Shown: positions 38,641 to 46,591 of the stretch, piece after piece
How the letters are laid out: every line of letters begins with the position of its first letter
Position numbering within the stretch: the first letter of the stretch is position 1
Assembly: GCA_902825945.1 (NCBI GenBank)
Contig: CADECY010000009.1
Coordinates: forward strand, 1-64,000
Length of the DNA stretch: 64,000 bases
Direction of reading: 5' to 3'
DNA from: an uncultured Acidobacteriota bacterium
GTDB taxonomy: Bacteria > Acidobacteriota > Terriglobia > Bryobacterales > Bryobacteraceae
The notes under the pieces: model-generated
Seen by the model: the letters and a program-made list of their open reading frames with translations, nothing else
The model's database searches: none
Told to the model about the DNA's origin: nothing
Made by a program: the position numbers and the translations under genes

Positions 38641-40260
38641 TCAATTCCTGTGCCGTTCCAGCTTGAGGGCTTTCAGCCGCTGCATCGGGCCTTCGGCCGC
38701 GCGTCCGAACATGTCGTGCAGCACCATGTACTCGGCGTAGACGCGTTCGTAGATCGCGTGGGCTTCGGCGTGCGGCTTGAAGCTGCGCACGAATCCGCCG
38801 GACATTTGTGCGGCGGCGGAAGCGAAGTCCGGGAAGGCTCCGGCGGCAACCGCGCCGTGGATGGCGGCGCCGAGTCCGGAGGCTTGCAGCGACCGCGGCA
38901 AGTGGATCTCGCGATTGGTCACGTCGGCGAAAATCTGCATGACGAGCGGACTCTTGAGAGGCAATCCGCCGCAGGCCACCAGCCGGTCGATCGGCACGCC
39001 ACCCTTTTCGAACGCTTTGATCACGGTGTAGGTACCGAATGCCGTGGATTCGATGAGAGCGCGGTAGATCTCCTCGGGCTTGGTGTTGAGAGTCGCCCCG
39101 AGCAGTAAGCCAGTGAGATCCGCATTCATTAGAATGCTGCGATTGCCGTTCCACCAATCGAGTGCTACGAGGCCCGTGCCGCCGGGCCGGATGGCGGAAG
39201 CTCCCGTGGTGGCGTCATCCGGATTCATCCGGAACGTCTTGAAATACCAGCCGTAGAGATCGCCCACCGCGGCTTGGCCCGCTTCATAGCCCCAATATCC
39301 AGGTAGGATTCCGTCTTGCACGACACCCGCGACGCCGTCGATGTACTGCCCGGTTTCGCCGAGCAGCATGTGGCAAAGCGAAGTGCCCATGATCATGACG
39401 AGCGCGCCCGGACCCGTCACGCCGCAAGCGGGAACCGCTGCATGCGCGTCGATGACGCCCACCGCCACGGGCGTGCCCGCGAGAAGTCCGGTGGCGTTGG
39501 CCATGGCGGGAGTGAGTCCGCCGGCGCTCGACCCGAGCGGATGCATCGTGGTCGAAAGCTTCTCCTCCACTACGTTTTCGAGCTGCGGATGGAGAGCGCG
39601 GAAGAAGCTCTTCGACGCGTATCCGTGACCCTTGATCCACATGTCCTTGTAGCCGGCGCAGCACTCGTTGCGGCGTTCGTTTCCGGTGAGCTGCCAGACA
39701 ATCCAGTCCGCCGCTTCGATCATGCGATCGGCCTTGGCGTACACCTCCGGAGCCTCTTCAAGAATCTGGAGCACCTTCGAGAAAAACCACTCGGAAGAAT
39801 ACTTCCCGCACGACGGCCTGAGGATCGGATCGCCCAGACGCGCTGCTGTCTCTTCGATCCGCGAGGCCTGAGGCTGAGCGGCGTGATGCTTCCAGAGCTT
39901 CACCCAGGCGTGCGGATTCGACGAAAAGCCCGAGACGTAGCAGAGCGGCGTGCCGTCGGCGAGAGTGGGAAGCATCGTGCAGGCGGTGAAGTCGACGCCG
40001 ATTCCCACCACTTGCTCCGCCTTGACACTGGCCTGGCGGAGGACCGAAGGGACTCCTTCGCGCAGCACGAGCAGGTAGTCACGCGGATCCTGCACCGCCC
40101 AATCGTGGCCGAGCGGCGTGCCGTCCGGCAGCTTCTGATCCATCGCGCCATGCGTGTAGGGCACGACCGACCACGCGGCTTCCACTCCATCCGTCAGGCG
40201 CACCAGCATGACGCGGCCGGACTCGGTGCCGTAGTCCAGACCGATCGCGAATTTCTCCAT
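38641..40260 (-). CDS. araB: Ribulokinase, FGGY family
   Basis: 539 residues, close to known AraB length. The N-terminal FGGY motif IGLDYGTESGRVMLVRLTDG, GIGVDFTACTMLP, and the C-terminal region with GALVMIMGTSLCHMLL and WWNGNRSILMNADLTGLL are typical of ribulokinase, which phosphorylates L-ribulose to L-ribulose-5-phosphate in L-arabinose catabolism. No araA or araD is visible next to it. It is followed closely by the dehydratase and preceded 15 bases away by a GH88 hydrolase, which suggests use of plant cell-wall sugars. Confidence 0.9.
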   Translation of the reverse strand: MEKFAIGLDYGTESGRVMLVRLTDGVEAAWSVVPYTHGAMDQKLPDGTPLGHDWAVQDPRDYLLVLREGVPSVLRQASVKAEQVVGIGVDFTACTMLPTLADGTPLCYVSGFSSNPHAWVKLWKHHAAQPQASRIEETAARLGDPILRPSCGKYSSEWFFSKVLQILEEAPEVYAKADRMIEAADWIVWQLTGNERRNECCAGYKDMWIKGHGYASKSFFRALHPQLENVVEEKLSTTMHPLGSSAGGLTPAMANATGLLAGTPVAVGVIDAHAAVPACGVTGPGALVMIMGTSLCHMLLGETGQYIDGVAGVVQDGILPGYWGYEAGQAAVGDLYGWYFKTFRMNPDDATTGASAIRPGGTGLVALDWWNGNRSILMNADLTGLLLGATLNTKPEEIYRALIESTAFGTYTVIKAFEKGGVPIDRLVACGGLPLKSPLVMQIFADVTNREIHLPRSLQASGLGAAIHGAVAAGAFPDFASAAAQMSGGFVRSFKPHAEAHAIYERVYAEYMVLHDMFGRAAEGPMQRLKALKLERHRN

Positions 40261-40275
40261 GGGTTCTCCGGGGCG

Positions 40276-41403
40276 CTAGACGTTCCGGAGCGCCTGATCG
40301 AGGGCTTCCGTGAAATAGTAATCTCCCCACATCACTGATTCATTCACGCCGAGACCCTTGTGCAGATGATAGACGCCGCCCGTGAGCACGCCCTCCCATT
40401 CTTCATCGGTGCCAAGGTGCTTCTCGCAGAGAGCGCGCACGATTCGGACGGCGGTAGTCCAGTAGAAGTGGCCTTTGATCGGATCGGCCGCGGTGCGGCA
40501 CAGCCGGAACAGGCCCGCGGCTGCGATGGCCGCCGCCGACGTGTCGCGCTGCTTGCGGCTGTCGGCCGGCGCGCGGAAATCCCATGGTGGAATGCCGTCG
40601 GCCGGACAGTGCGTGATGTAGTAGTCGGCGCACTGTTCGGCGGTGTCGAGAAAGTGCGGATCGCGGCTGTATTCGTAGGCGCGCGCGAATCCGTACAGCG
40701 CCCACGTCAATCCGCGCGACCAGCAGGAGTCGCCGCGATAGCCTTGGTGCGTGGTCTGCCGGAGAAATTCTCCGGTGTTGATGTCGAACAGGCCTTCGTG
40801 AGCCACCGATCCGTCGCCGCGCACGAGCACGCGGCGGGTGGTGAGCGCGTGGCGAAGCGCGATCTCGCGCATGCGGCGATCATTGGTTTCGCGCGCGGCG
40901 TACATGACGAGGCCCACGTTCATCATGAGATCGATGAACAGCGAATTGTCGCCGACGAACGACCGCAGATACTGGCCCTTCTCCTGGAAGTGCGAGGCGA
41001 GCGTCTTGCCGCCTTGGATCAGCACCTCATGCACGCGGCGATCGCCGGTGAGCCGGTACCAGCGATAGTAGGTGGGGAAGAGGATGAAGCCAAGGTTGTG
41101 CACCTCCTCGTCGTCTTTCAACTTTTCGAGCGGCTCGGTGAACGCGATGGCCTGCTCGCGCCAGAACTTGGCGTCGGCGCCGCCGTTTTGCGCCTCGTGC
41201 TTGTGGAAGACCCACATCATCCCCGGCAAAAATCCATCGCACCAGTTGGTCCATTTCGGACTGTCGTGCTTCCAGCGCCCGTTCTTGGTATACATCGGCA
41301 CGAACTCGGGCTTCTTGTCGATCAGACGCCGCACTTTCTGCTGGGCGAGATCCATCGCCGAGCTCAGCAGCTCCCGATCGGATTCCAATTCGAAATGGAT
41401 CAC
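40276..41403 (-). CDS. Glycoside hydrolase family 88-type unsaturated uronyl hydrolase
   Basis: 375 residues without a signal peptide, as expected for a cytoplasmic enzyme. The (alpha/alpha)6-barrel landmarks of GH88 are present: WTNWCDGFLPGMMWVFHK near the N-terminus with an acidic residue, GDNSLFIDLMMNVGL in the middle with the second Asp, and GYRGDSCWSRGLTWALYG. The family hydrates the double bond of unsaturated glucuronyl or galacturonyl ends left by polysaccharide lyases. It overlaps the upstream gene by four bases. Confidence 0.85.
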   Translation of the reverse strand: MIHFELESDRELLSSAMDLAQQKVRRLIDKKPEFVPMYTKNGRWKHDSPKWTNWCDGFLPGMMWVFHKHEAQNGGADAKFWREQAIAFTEPLEKLKDDEEVHNLGFILFPTYYRWYRLTGDRRVHEVLIQGGKTLASHFQEKGQYLRSFVGDNSLFIDLMMNVGLVMYAARETNDRRMREIALRHALTTRRVLVRGDGSVAHEGLFDINTGEFLRQTTHQGYRGDSCWSRGLTWALYGFARAYEYSRDPHFLDTAEQCADYYITHCPADGIPPWDFRAPADSRKQRDTSAAAIAAAGLFRLCRTAADPIKGHFYWTTAVRIVRALCEKHLGTDEEWEGVLTGGVYHLHKGLGVNESVMWGDYYFTEALDQALRNV

Positions 41404-42617
41404 GGTTCTTCCTTAGTCTCTTTGTTCTCGATTCGCCAGACGAGCCGTACCCCACGGCTCAGCTCCGGTTGATTACCGGAGAGCCACAAGATGCCTTTGC
41501 TGTCGACGCCGACGCGCAGGTTGCGTGCGATAATTGGCCCGGCTTCCACTAGTATCGCGCTCACGGCGGCCTTCGCGCCGGGGAATTCGACCTGTTCGAG
41601 CCGAAGCTGCATTTTCAGCACCTCGGTCCGGACATAGGCGCGTTCGATTCCGGCGAAGCGCGCACGCAGGCGCGCGCCTTTGGGCACCATGACGCGGCCC
41701 TTGCTCTTGGCCGGCTGGAGCAGCACCGCCTCGATGATGTCGCCGATCGCGGTCTTACCGTGGCGGATCGGTGTTTCGAGCTTGGCCTCGAGCAGCAGTC
41801 CGTCCGGCAACTCGACGGCTTCGGTGACAGTCACCGGTTCGAGCGCGGCTTCGGTGGGCTCGTCGAACCGCAGCACCGATTCGCCCGTGTACTCGCGGCA
41901 TCCGCTCAGTGTCGTGAGGTTGCGGCTCTCGTTACCGCCGAGATCCATCATGACCAGTTCCGCGGTTTCCGGCAGCGAGAAATCCTTTTCGCCGATCCGG
42001 ACCGCGCGGTAGATCATCCGGCTCTTGGCCGATTGCAGCTTCAGCGTGGGCGGGATCTCCTCCGCATTCACTTCGAGCTCGCGCGGTTCGAGCGTCAGCG
42101 CGTCAGACTCGAAGTATCCGCTGAATCCCACCTTCTCGCTGAGTTCGCCGATCCTGATCTCGTAGTTGCTCAGCAGCAGCGGAACCGAATAGCGATAGCG
42201 GTACACCCTGCGCGATTCGCGCATGACCTCGCCTTCGTAGTCGAAGCGCGGGGCGCCGGACATGAACACCGAGCGCGCGTGCCCGGCGAAAGCACCGTTT
42301 CCGATAGCGCCGCCGCGGCCCACGAGGTCGGTGATTTTCTTGTCGGAGAACCGGCCCGATCCCGGCCACGCGAACATCTCGTTGCCGTTCACCAGCGCGA
42401 CTTCCAGACGTAGCGTGTCGATCAGTTGAAACCTGCGGCCCTTGGCACGGCGGGTGGACCGTTCGATCGTCTGCGTGCAGGTGTAATTCGGGATCTGCGT
42501 CAGATTCCGCGACATGTGATAGCGGATCCGCGCCAAGCGAATCGTGTCGGGCGTCACGGGATCTTCGGCGGGTAGAACGGTGGCGGCGAGGAGAAGAGCG
42601 ATCGCCACGCGCACCAT
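41400..42617 (-). CDS. Secreted protein of unknown function, acidobacterial type
   Basis: ATG 42617 begins a signal peptide (MVRVAIALLLAATVLPAEDP); total 405 residues. A conserved-looking early segment (RNLTQIPNYTCTQTIERSTR) follows, then a beta-rich body. The last third (MVPKGARLRARFAGIERAYV, GDIIEAVLLQPAKSKG) resembles the TrbI/VirB10-style beta domain fold seen in secreted proteins with "modifiable" barrels; this is only an impression. It overlaps the GH88 gene by ATGA and so is probably cotranscribed. No function can be assigned. Confidence 0.7.
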   Translation of the reverse strand: MVRVAIALLLAATVLPAEDPVTPDTIRLARIRYHMSRNLTQIPNYTCTQTIERSTRRAKGRRFQLIDTLRLEVALVNGNEMFAWPGSGRFSDKKITDLVGRGGAIGNGAFAGHARSVFMSGAPRFDYEGEVMRESRRVYRYRYSVPLLLSNYEIRIGELSEKVGFSGYFESDALTLEPRELEVNAEEIPPTLKLQSAKSRMIYRAVRIGEKDFSLPETAELVMMDLGGNESRNLTTLSGCREYTGESVLRFDEPTEAALEPVTVTEAVELPDGLLLEAKLETPIRHGKTAIGDIIEAVLLQPAKSKGRVMVPKGARLRARFAGIERAYVRTEVLKMQLRLEQVEFPGAKAAVSAILVEAGPIIARNLRVGVDSKGILWLSGNQPELSRGVRLVWRIENKETKEEP

Positions 42618-42655
42618 GACAAAGATTATACCCGGCGGCTTTTTGCTACCATCCA

Positions 42656-42895
42656 ATGTCTATGGCTGCTACCAAGATCACCATCAATCCGAACGGATCG
42701 ATTCGCGTCGAAGGCGACTTCTCGATCAATGACGCGGAGGGAAAAGAGTTTGGCCTCGGCGGACGTTCCGTCATCGGGCTGTGCCGATGCGGCGCGAGCG
42801 CGAACAAACCCTTCTGCGACGGGTCGCACCGGACCGCGGGATTCTCGTCGGTTTGTGAGGCGCGGGACCTGCCGCCGCCGGCTCCGCGGGCGTAG
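42656..42895 (+). CDS. CDGSH iron-sulfur domain protein
   Basis: 79 residues starting at ATG 42656 (or 42662). The 2Fe-2S motif is complete: CRCGASANKPFCDGSH provides the three Cys and one His ligands. An N-terminal beta region (ITINPNGSIRVEGDFSI) precedes it. Such small proteins are found in the cytoplasm with roles in redox or iron-sulfur handling that are poorly known. It is divergent from the secreted protein gene, with only 38 bases between them. Confidence 0.9.
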   Translation: MSMAATKITINPNGSIRVEGDFSINDAEGKEFGLGGRSVIGLCRCGASANKPFCDGSHRTAGFSSVCEARDLPPPAPRA

Positions 42896-42898
42896 CGG

Positions 42899-43415
42899 CT
42901 AGACTGGCGATCTGGACAGGGCCGCCTGAAGCGTCTGAAAATCGGCGTCAGCGGCGACGGTAGGATCCGCTTGCGCGATTCGGATCAGCCATGGCCGCGC
43001 GTTCGGCGCTGTTCGGCGGCAGCGCGTCCCCGCAAGTCTCCTTGACCAGCCATAAGCATGCTTCGGGAATTGCTCCAGGTGCCCGTTCTTTGCGATCTCC
43101 AGGTGCAGTATGCGAGGAGTAGCGTCGTCCGTGAGGTCGAGTTCGGGCAGCCGCAGGTTACGTAGACGAGGGCGCAACCTGTCCTACAAGGGACAGGAAT
43201 CCATTCTCGTCATCTTGCAAGGGGCGCAGGACTTCGGCAAGCTTCTCGATAAGCCCCTCGAAATCAGGCAGCCCGCAGCGACGAGAAACACCTGCCCCGC
43301 AGAACAGCACGAGGGATCCGTCCTCGATGGCATGCAACAGGTCAACCGGAATTTCGCGCCCGTCTGCGACGAACGCTGTGCTGCCTTTCAGGGCGTCATG
43401 GACGGGCACTTTCAA
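42899..43415 (-). pseudogene. Remnant of a SIR2-like (NAD-binding) gene
   Basis: From TTG 43415, directly after the natural parE stop, the frame encodes 85 residues. It includes the SIR2-like N-terminal nucleotide motif LVLFCGAGVSRRCGLPDFEG, then stops at 43158. A second frame (43177-42899) carries protein-like text (LPELDLTDDATPRILHLEIA; ARPWLIRIAQADPTVAADAD) that could be a shifted, deleted continuation. Intact SIR2-like proteins are several hundred residues long, so this copy is badly truncated. It may once have been an NAD-depleting defence or toxin protein. Confidence 0.55.
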
Positions 43416-43728
43416 TCAACCCAGGTAGCGGCGAATCATTGACGGCACATCCCGGCGCCCATGCACGATCATGTACGACCCTCAAGGGCTGAGAACCGGC
43501 GAGATAGATGATCAGGTACTCACGCAACGGCCAGAACAATAACGGGCGTCCGTGCGCAAGATCCTGACGCTCGTGTCCTGCCTCGGGATTTTTCCCGAGG
43601 AAACCGAACGCTTCGGCGAACTCTTCGAGCATCTGGCGGGCCACCTTCGGCCCCGCCTGTTGCCGATAGTAGCTTCGGACTTCGGCCAAGTCCCATTTCG
43701 CCGAAGCCGTAAGTCTGTAGCCGCTCAT
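43396..43728 (-). CDS. parE: ParE/RelE-family toxin, with an apparent C-terminal frameshift
   Basis: The frame starting at 43728 (MSGYRLTASAKWDLAEVRSY) matches ParE toxins through EYLIIYLAGSQPLRVV. Beyond about 43478 it reads non-homologous residues to 43396. The expected end (MIVHGRRDVPSMIRRYLG, stop 43418-43416) is present in the neighbouring frame. One extra base at about 43473-43482 explains this. ParE proteins inhibit DNA gyrase; here the C-terminal catalytic end would be replaced, so the toxin is probably inactive, or the sequence has an error. It overlaps parD by four bases. Confidence 0.75.
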   Translation of the reverse strand: MSGYRLTASAKWDLAEVRSYYRQQAGPKVARQMLEEFAEAFGFLGKNPEAGHERQDLAHGRPLLFWPLREYLIIYLAGSQPLRVVHDRAWAPGCAVNDSPLPGLIESARP

Positions 43729-43997
43729 CCGGCCCTTCGTTCAGGCTCCTCGTCCTCGAGACCGTCCAACAGTTCTTTCATATAGGCTTCGCCATCATAG
43801 AGCTCACCCCGTTCCGCCTCCGCCAAAGCCCGGTCGAGGCGGGCATGGAAGGCGGCCAGCTTCAGCCGGCGCGACTCGTCCTCTTGGTCTAGGTGCAGAA
43901 GCGCATCCTGGACCACTTCGCTTGCGGAACCATACCGCCCCGACTCGACCCGGGCTTTGACGAGTTGTTCGAGTTCTGGTGTGAGTTCAACGGTCAC
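43725..43997 (-). CDS. parD: ParD-family antitoxin
   Basis: GTG start at 43997 with AAGGAG upstream gives 90 residues. The N-terminal ribbon-helix-helix (VTVELTPELEQLVKARVESG, then GSASEVVQDALLHL) binds DNA and autoregulates the operon. The acidic C-terminal tail (MKELLDGLEDEEPE) would wrap the toxin. Antitoxin precedes toxin with an ATGA overlap, the usual type II layout. Confidence 0.88.
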   Translation of the reverse strand: MTVELTPELEQLVKARVESGRYGSASEVVQDALLHLDQEDESRRLKLAAFHARLDRALAEAERGELYDGEAYMKELLDGLEDEEPERRAG

Positions 43998-44025
43998 TGG
44001 TTGCTCCTTGCCTAGAAGGATACCG

Positions 44026-44982
44026 TCAATTTCCCAAGCCCGGAACCCCGCCCATCGTGCGTGCCGACCGCACCGCACGCAGGATCGCCTCCGACACCGC
44101 TTCCGCCGCTGCCACACCAAGCGCCATCAGATCCGCCGGCTCCTCTCCGCAAGAAGCCGCGAACAGCACGTCACCATCCGCCTGCGTCCACACCGGGCTG
44201 ATCGTCCGCGCGACGCCCATGTTCGCCATCTCCGCGAGCTTGTTCGCGCCCATCTTGTCGAGCCTCGCGTTGGTCGCCACTACCGCGAGTGTCGTGTTGC
44301 GGCGCTCGAAGCCGCCACGCGCGCCAGACTTCAGTTGTTTCGACATGATCGCGAATTCGGTCGAGTCTGCCGAAGTCCGGGCACCTGCCACCACGCGGCC
44401 CGTCGCTGGATCAATCACGTCGCCGAACGCGTTCACCGCCGCAAGCGCGGAGACGCGCACCTTCGCGTAGGGCCCCGACAGCGCGACCGTGGCCGAGCCG
44501 ATTCCGCCCTTCATCGCGCGCGACATTCCGAACAGCTTTCCCACCGTCGCGCCCGTGCCCGCGCCCACGCAGCCCTCCTGAACTGCGTCCGCGGTGGCGG
44601 CCGCCGCGGCTTGCTCGCCCATTTCGCGCGAAGGCCACACGGGCTTGCCGATTGCGAGGTCGAATAGGATCGCTCCGGGAACCAACGGCACCGGCTTCAC
44701 TCCGGTAGGGAATCCGATCCCCTTTGCTCCAAGAAAACGCCGGACTCCGGACGATGCCTCGAGTCCATAAGCGCTGCCACCCGCGAGCACGATCGCGTTG
44801 ATCCGGCTGGTGACGTGATCGGGCTCGAGCAGACCCAGTTCGACGGTTCCGGTGGCGGATCCGCGGACATCCACGCCGCCCACCGCTCCGTTGTCGAACA
44901 GAATCGCGGTGCATCCGGTGAGCCCATCGAAGTCGGAGGCGTGACCCACGCGGACGCCCGGTATGTCGGTGAGGCCCTTCAC
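44026..44982 (-). CDS. P1/S58-family peptidase (DmpA-like N-terminal nucleophile hydrolase)
   Basis: 318 residues beginning MKGLTDIPGVRVGHASDFDG, the hallmark start of S58 proteins, with AIVLAGGSAYGLEASSGV and VGAGTGATVGKLFG. Members self-cleave to expose a Ser or Thr nucleophile; the likely site is in RRNTTLAVVATNARL (Thr230/Thr231), which is inference from the family. They act as D-aminopeptidase/esterases or beta-peptidyl aminopeptidases. No signal peptide. It is divergent from mlaE with 41 bases between starts. Confidence 0.88.
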   Translation of the reverse strand: MKGLTDIPGVRVGHASDFDGLTGCTAILFDNGAVGGVDVRGSATGTVELGLLEPDHVTSRINAIVLAGGSAYGLEASSGVRRFLGAKGIGFPTGVKPVPLVPGAILFDLAIGKPVWPSREMGEQAAAAATADAVQEGCVGAGTGATVGKLFGMSRAMKGGIGSATVALSGPYAKVRVSALAAVNAFGDVIDPATGRVVAGARTSADSTEFAIMSKQLKSGARGGFERRNTTLAVVATNARLDKMGANKLAEMANMGVARTISPVWTQADGDVLFAASCGEEPADLMALGVAAAEAVSEAILRAVRSARTMGGVPGLGN

Positions 44983-45023
44983 GAAACAGCTATGCTAGCA
45001 TCGTTCGGAGGCCCGCAAAGAGT

Positions 45024-45785
45024 TTGTTCGACTTCCTCAAAGGACCGATTCTCAATCTCCAGAACTTCATCGTCTTGTGCGGACGGGCCGTGATGAACAT
45101 CTTCCGCTCGCCGCATTATCTCGACGACGTTTTCCTGCAGATGGACACGATCGGGTTCGGAAGCGTCCCGCTGATCCTTCTGACCGGATTCTTCACCGGC
45201 GCGGTGATCACGCTGCAGATGTCGCGCGCTTTGAACCAATACGGCGCGGCTAGCCAAGTCGGTCAGATCGTGGCGATCACGCTCGTGCGCGAGTTGGGAC
45301 CGGTGTTGACCGCTCTGCTCGTTGCCGGCCGCAACGCTTCGGGAATCGCGTCCGAACTCGGATCGATGAAGGTCACCGAACAGATTGACGCGATGCGTGC
45401 GCTCGGCACCGATCCGGTGCAAAAGCTCGTGACTCCGCGGCTGATCGCCACTTCGATCATGTTGCCGCTGCTGGTGATCATCGCCGACTTCATGGGTCTG
45501 GTGGGCGGCTGGATCGTCGGCTCGCTCGTGCTGCATCTCACGACCGCGCGCCAGTTCTGGAACGGCGCCTACAACGCGCTCGACTATTCCGACGTCGTGC
45601 AGGGCCTTCTCAAACCATTCGTCTTCGCCATGATTCTTTCCCTCGTGGGCTGCCATTACGGCATGAGCGCGTCGGGCGGAACGCAGGGCGTGGGCCGCGC
45701 CACCACGCAGGCCGTCGTCGTGTCGTCGGTGTGGATCATCATCTCCACATATTTCATCGGATCGTTCTTCGTCAACCTGAACTAA
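45024..45785 (+). CDS. mlaE: MlaE-type permease of lipid ABC transporter
   Basis: 253 residues from a TTG start at 45024. The family core is LILLTGFFTGAVITLQMSRA, then LVRELGPVLTALLVAGRNAS (the MlaE signature with the Glu contacting the ATPase) and five to six membrane helices. It forms the inner membrane channel that moves phospholipids between membranes with MlaF and MlaD, both encoded immediately downstream. Overlaps mlaF by one base (TAATG). Confidence 0.92.
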   Translation: MFDFLKGPILNLQNFIVLCGRAVMNIFRSPHYLDDVFLQMDTIGFGSVPLILLTGFFTGAVITLQMSRALNQYGAASQVGQIVAITLVRELGPVLTALLVAGRNASGIASELGSMKVTEQIDAMRALGTDPVQKLVTPRLIATSIMLPLLVIIADFMGLVGGWIVGSLVLHLTTARQFWNGAYNALDYSDVVQGLLKPFVFAMILSLVGCHYGMSASGGTQGVGRATTQAVVVSSVWIIISTYFIGSFFVNLN

Positions 45786-46591
45786 TGGCGCCACCTGTCC
45801 TGCTTCGATTCGAACGCGTCACGGTGAAGTTCGACGAAAATGTCGTCCTTGACCGCGTGAATTGGGAGTTGCGCGAGGGCGACACCTGCGTGATTCTCGG
45901 TTCGGCGGGTTCGGGCAAGACCGTGCTTCTCAAGACCGCGCTCGGCCTGATTCATCCGGACGAAGGCCGCGTGATGCTGTTCGACAAGGAAACGACGTCG
46001 CTGCGCGAACGGGAACTCGGTGACCTGCGCGCCCGCATCGGCATCCTGTTCCAGGAGGGCGGGTTGTTCGACTCGATGACGATCGCCGAGAATGTCGCCT
46101 ATCCGCTCGAAAACCAGAAGTCCTTGCTTTGCCCGGAAGCGGATGTTCTGCCGCGCGTCGAGGAAGCGTTGAAGTTCGTCGAGCTCGGGCACACGCTCGG
46201 AAAGTTTCCGAGCGAACTTTCGGGCGGCATGCGCCGCCGTGTCGGGATCGCGCGCGCGATCGTGACGCAACCTCGTCTGCTGCTGTACGACTCACCGACC
46301 GCGGGCCTCGACCCCATCACCGCCAACAACATCATGACGCTCATCGCCAAGGAACGCGACATCCGCCACACCACCACGGCGCTCGCGACGCATCGCTACC
46401 AGGATGGGCATTTGCTTGCGAACTATCGCTACAATGCCAATACGGGTAAGCTGGAACGTGGAAAGCCGGAAACCCGTTTCGTCGTGATGCAAGACGGGCG
46501 GTTCGCGTTCGAGGGCTCGCAGGACGAGTTGGAAGCCTCGCGCGACCCCTACGTTTCGAAATTCGCCAAGCCCCTGGAAAAGATATCCTGA
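45785..46591 (+). CDS. mlaF: MlaF-type ABC ATPase with altered Walker B
   Basis: 268 residues from ATG 45785. Walker A GSAGSGKT (40-47), Q-loop ILFQEGGLFDSMT, signature ELSGGMRRRVGIARA and H-loop His203 are all present. Walker B reads LLLYDSPTAGLDP, with Ser170 (TCA, 46292-46294) where ABC ATPases have the catalytic Glu. This may slow ATP hydrolysis or reflect a lineage-specific mechanism. It energises lipid transport through MlaE. Stop and next start overlap (TGATG). Confidence 0.9.
   Translation: MAPPVLLRFERVTVKFDENVVLDRVNWELREGDTCVILGSAGSGKTVLLKTALGLIHPDEGRVMLFDKETTSLRERELGDLRARIGILFQEGGLFDSMTIAENVAYPLENQKSLLCPEADVLPRVEEALKFVELGHTLGKFPSELSGGMRRRVGIARAIVTQPRLLLYDSPTAGLDPITANNIMTLIAKERDIRHTTTALATHRYQDGHLLANYRYNANTGKLERGKPETRFVVMQDGRFAFEGSQDELEASRDPYVSKFAKPLEKIS

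Noticed and set aside
37256..38740. Long plus-strand open frame opposite the dehydratase gene
   Set aside because: It mirrors the dehydratase on the other strand, and its Arg/His-rich product has no recognisable domain.
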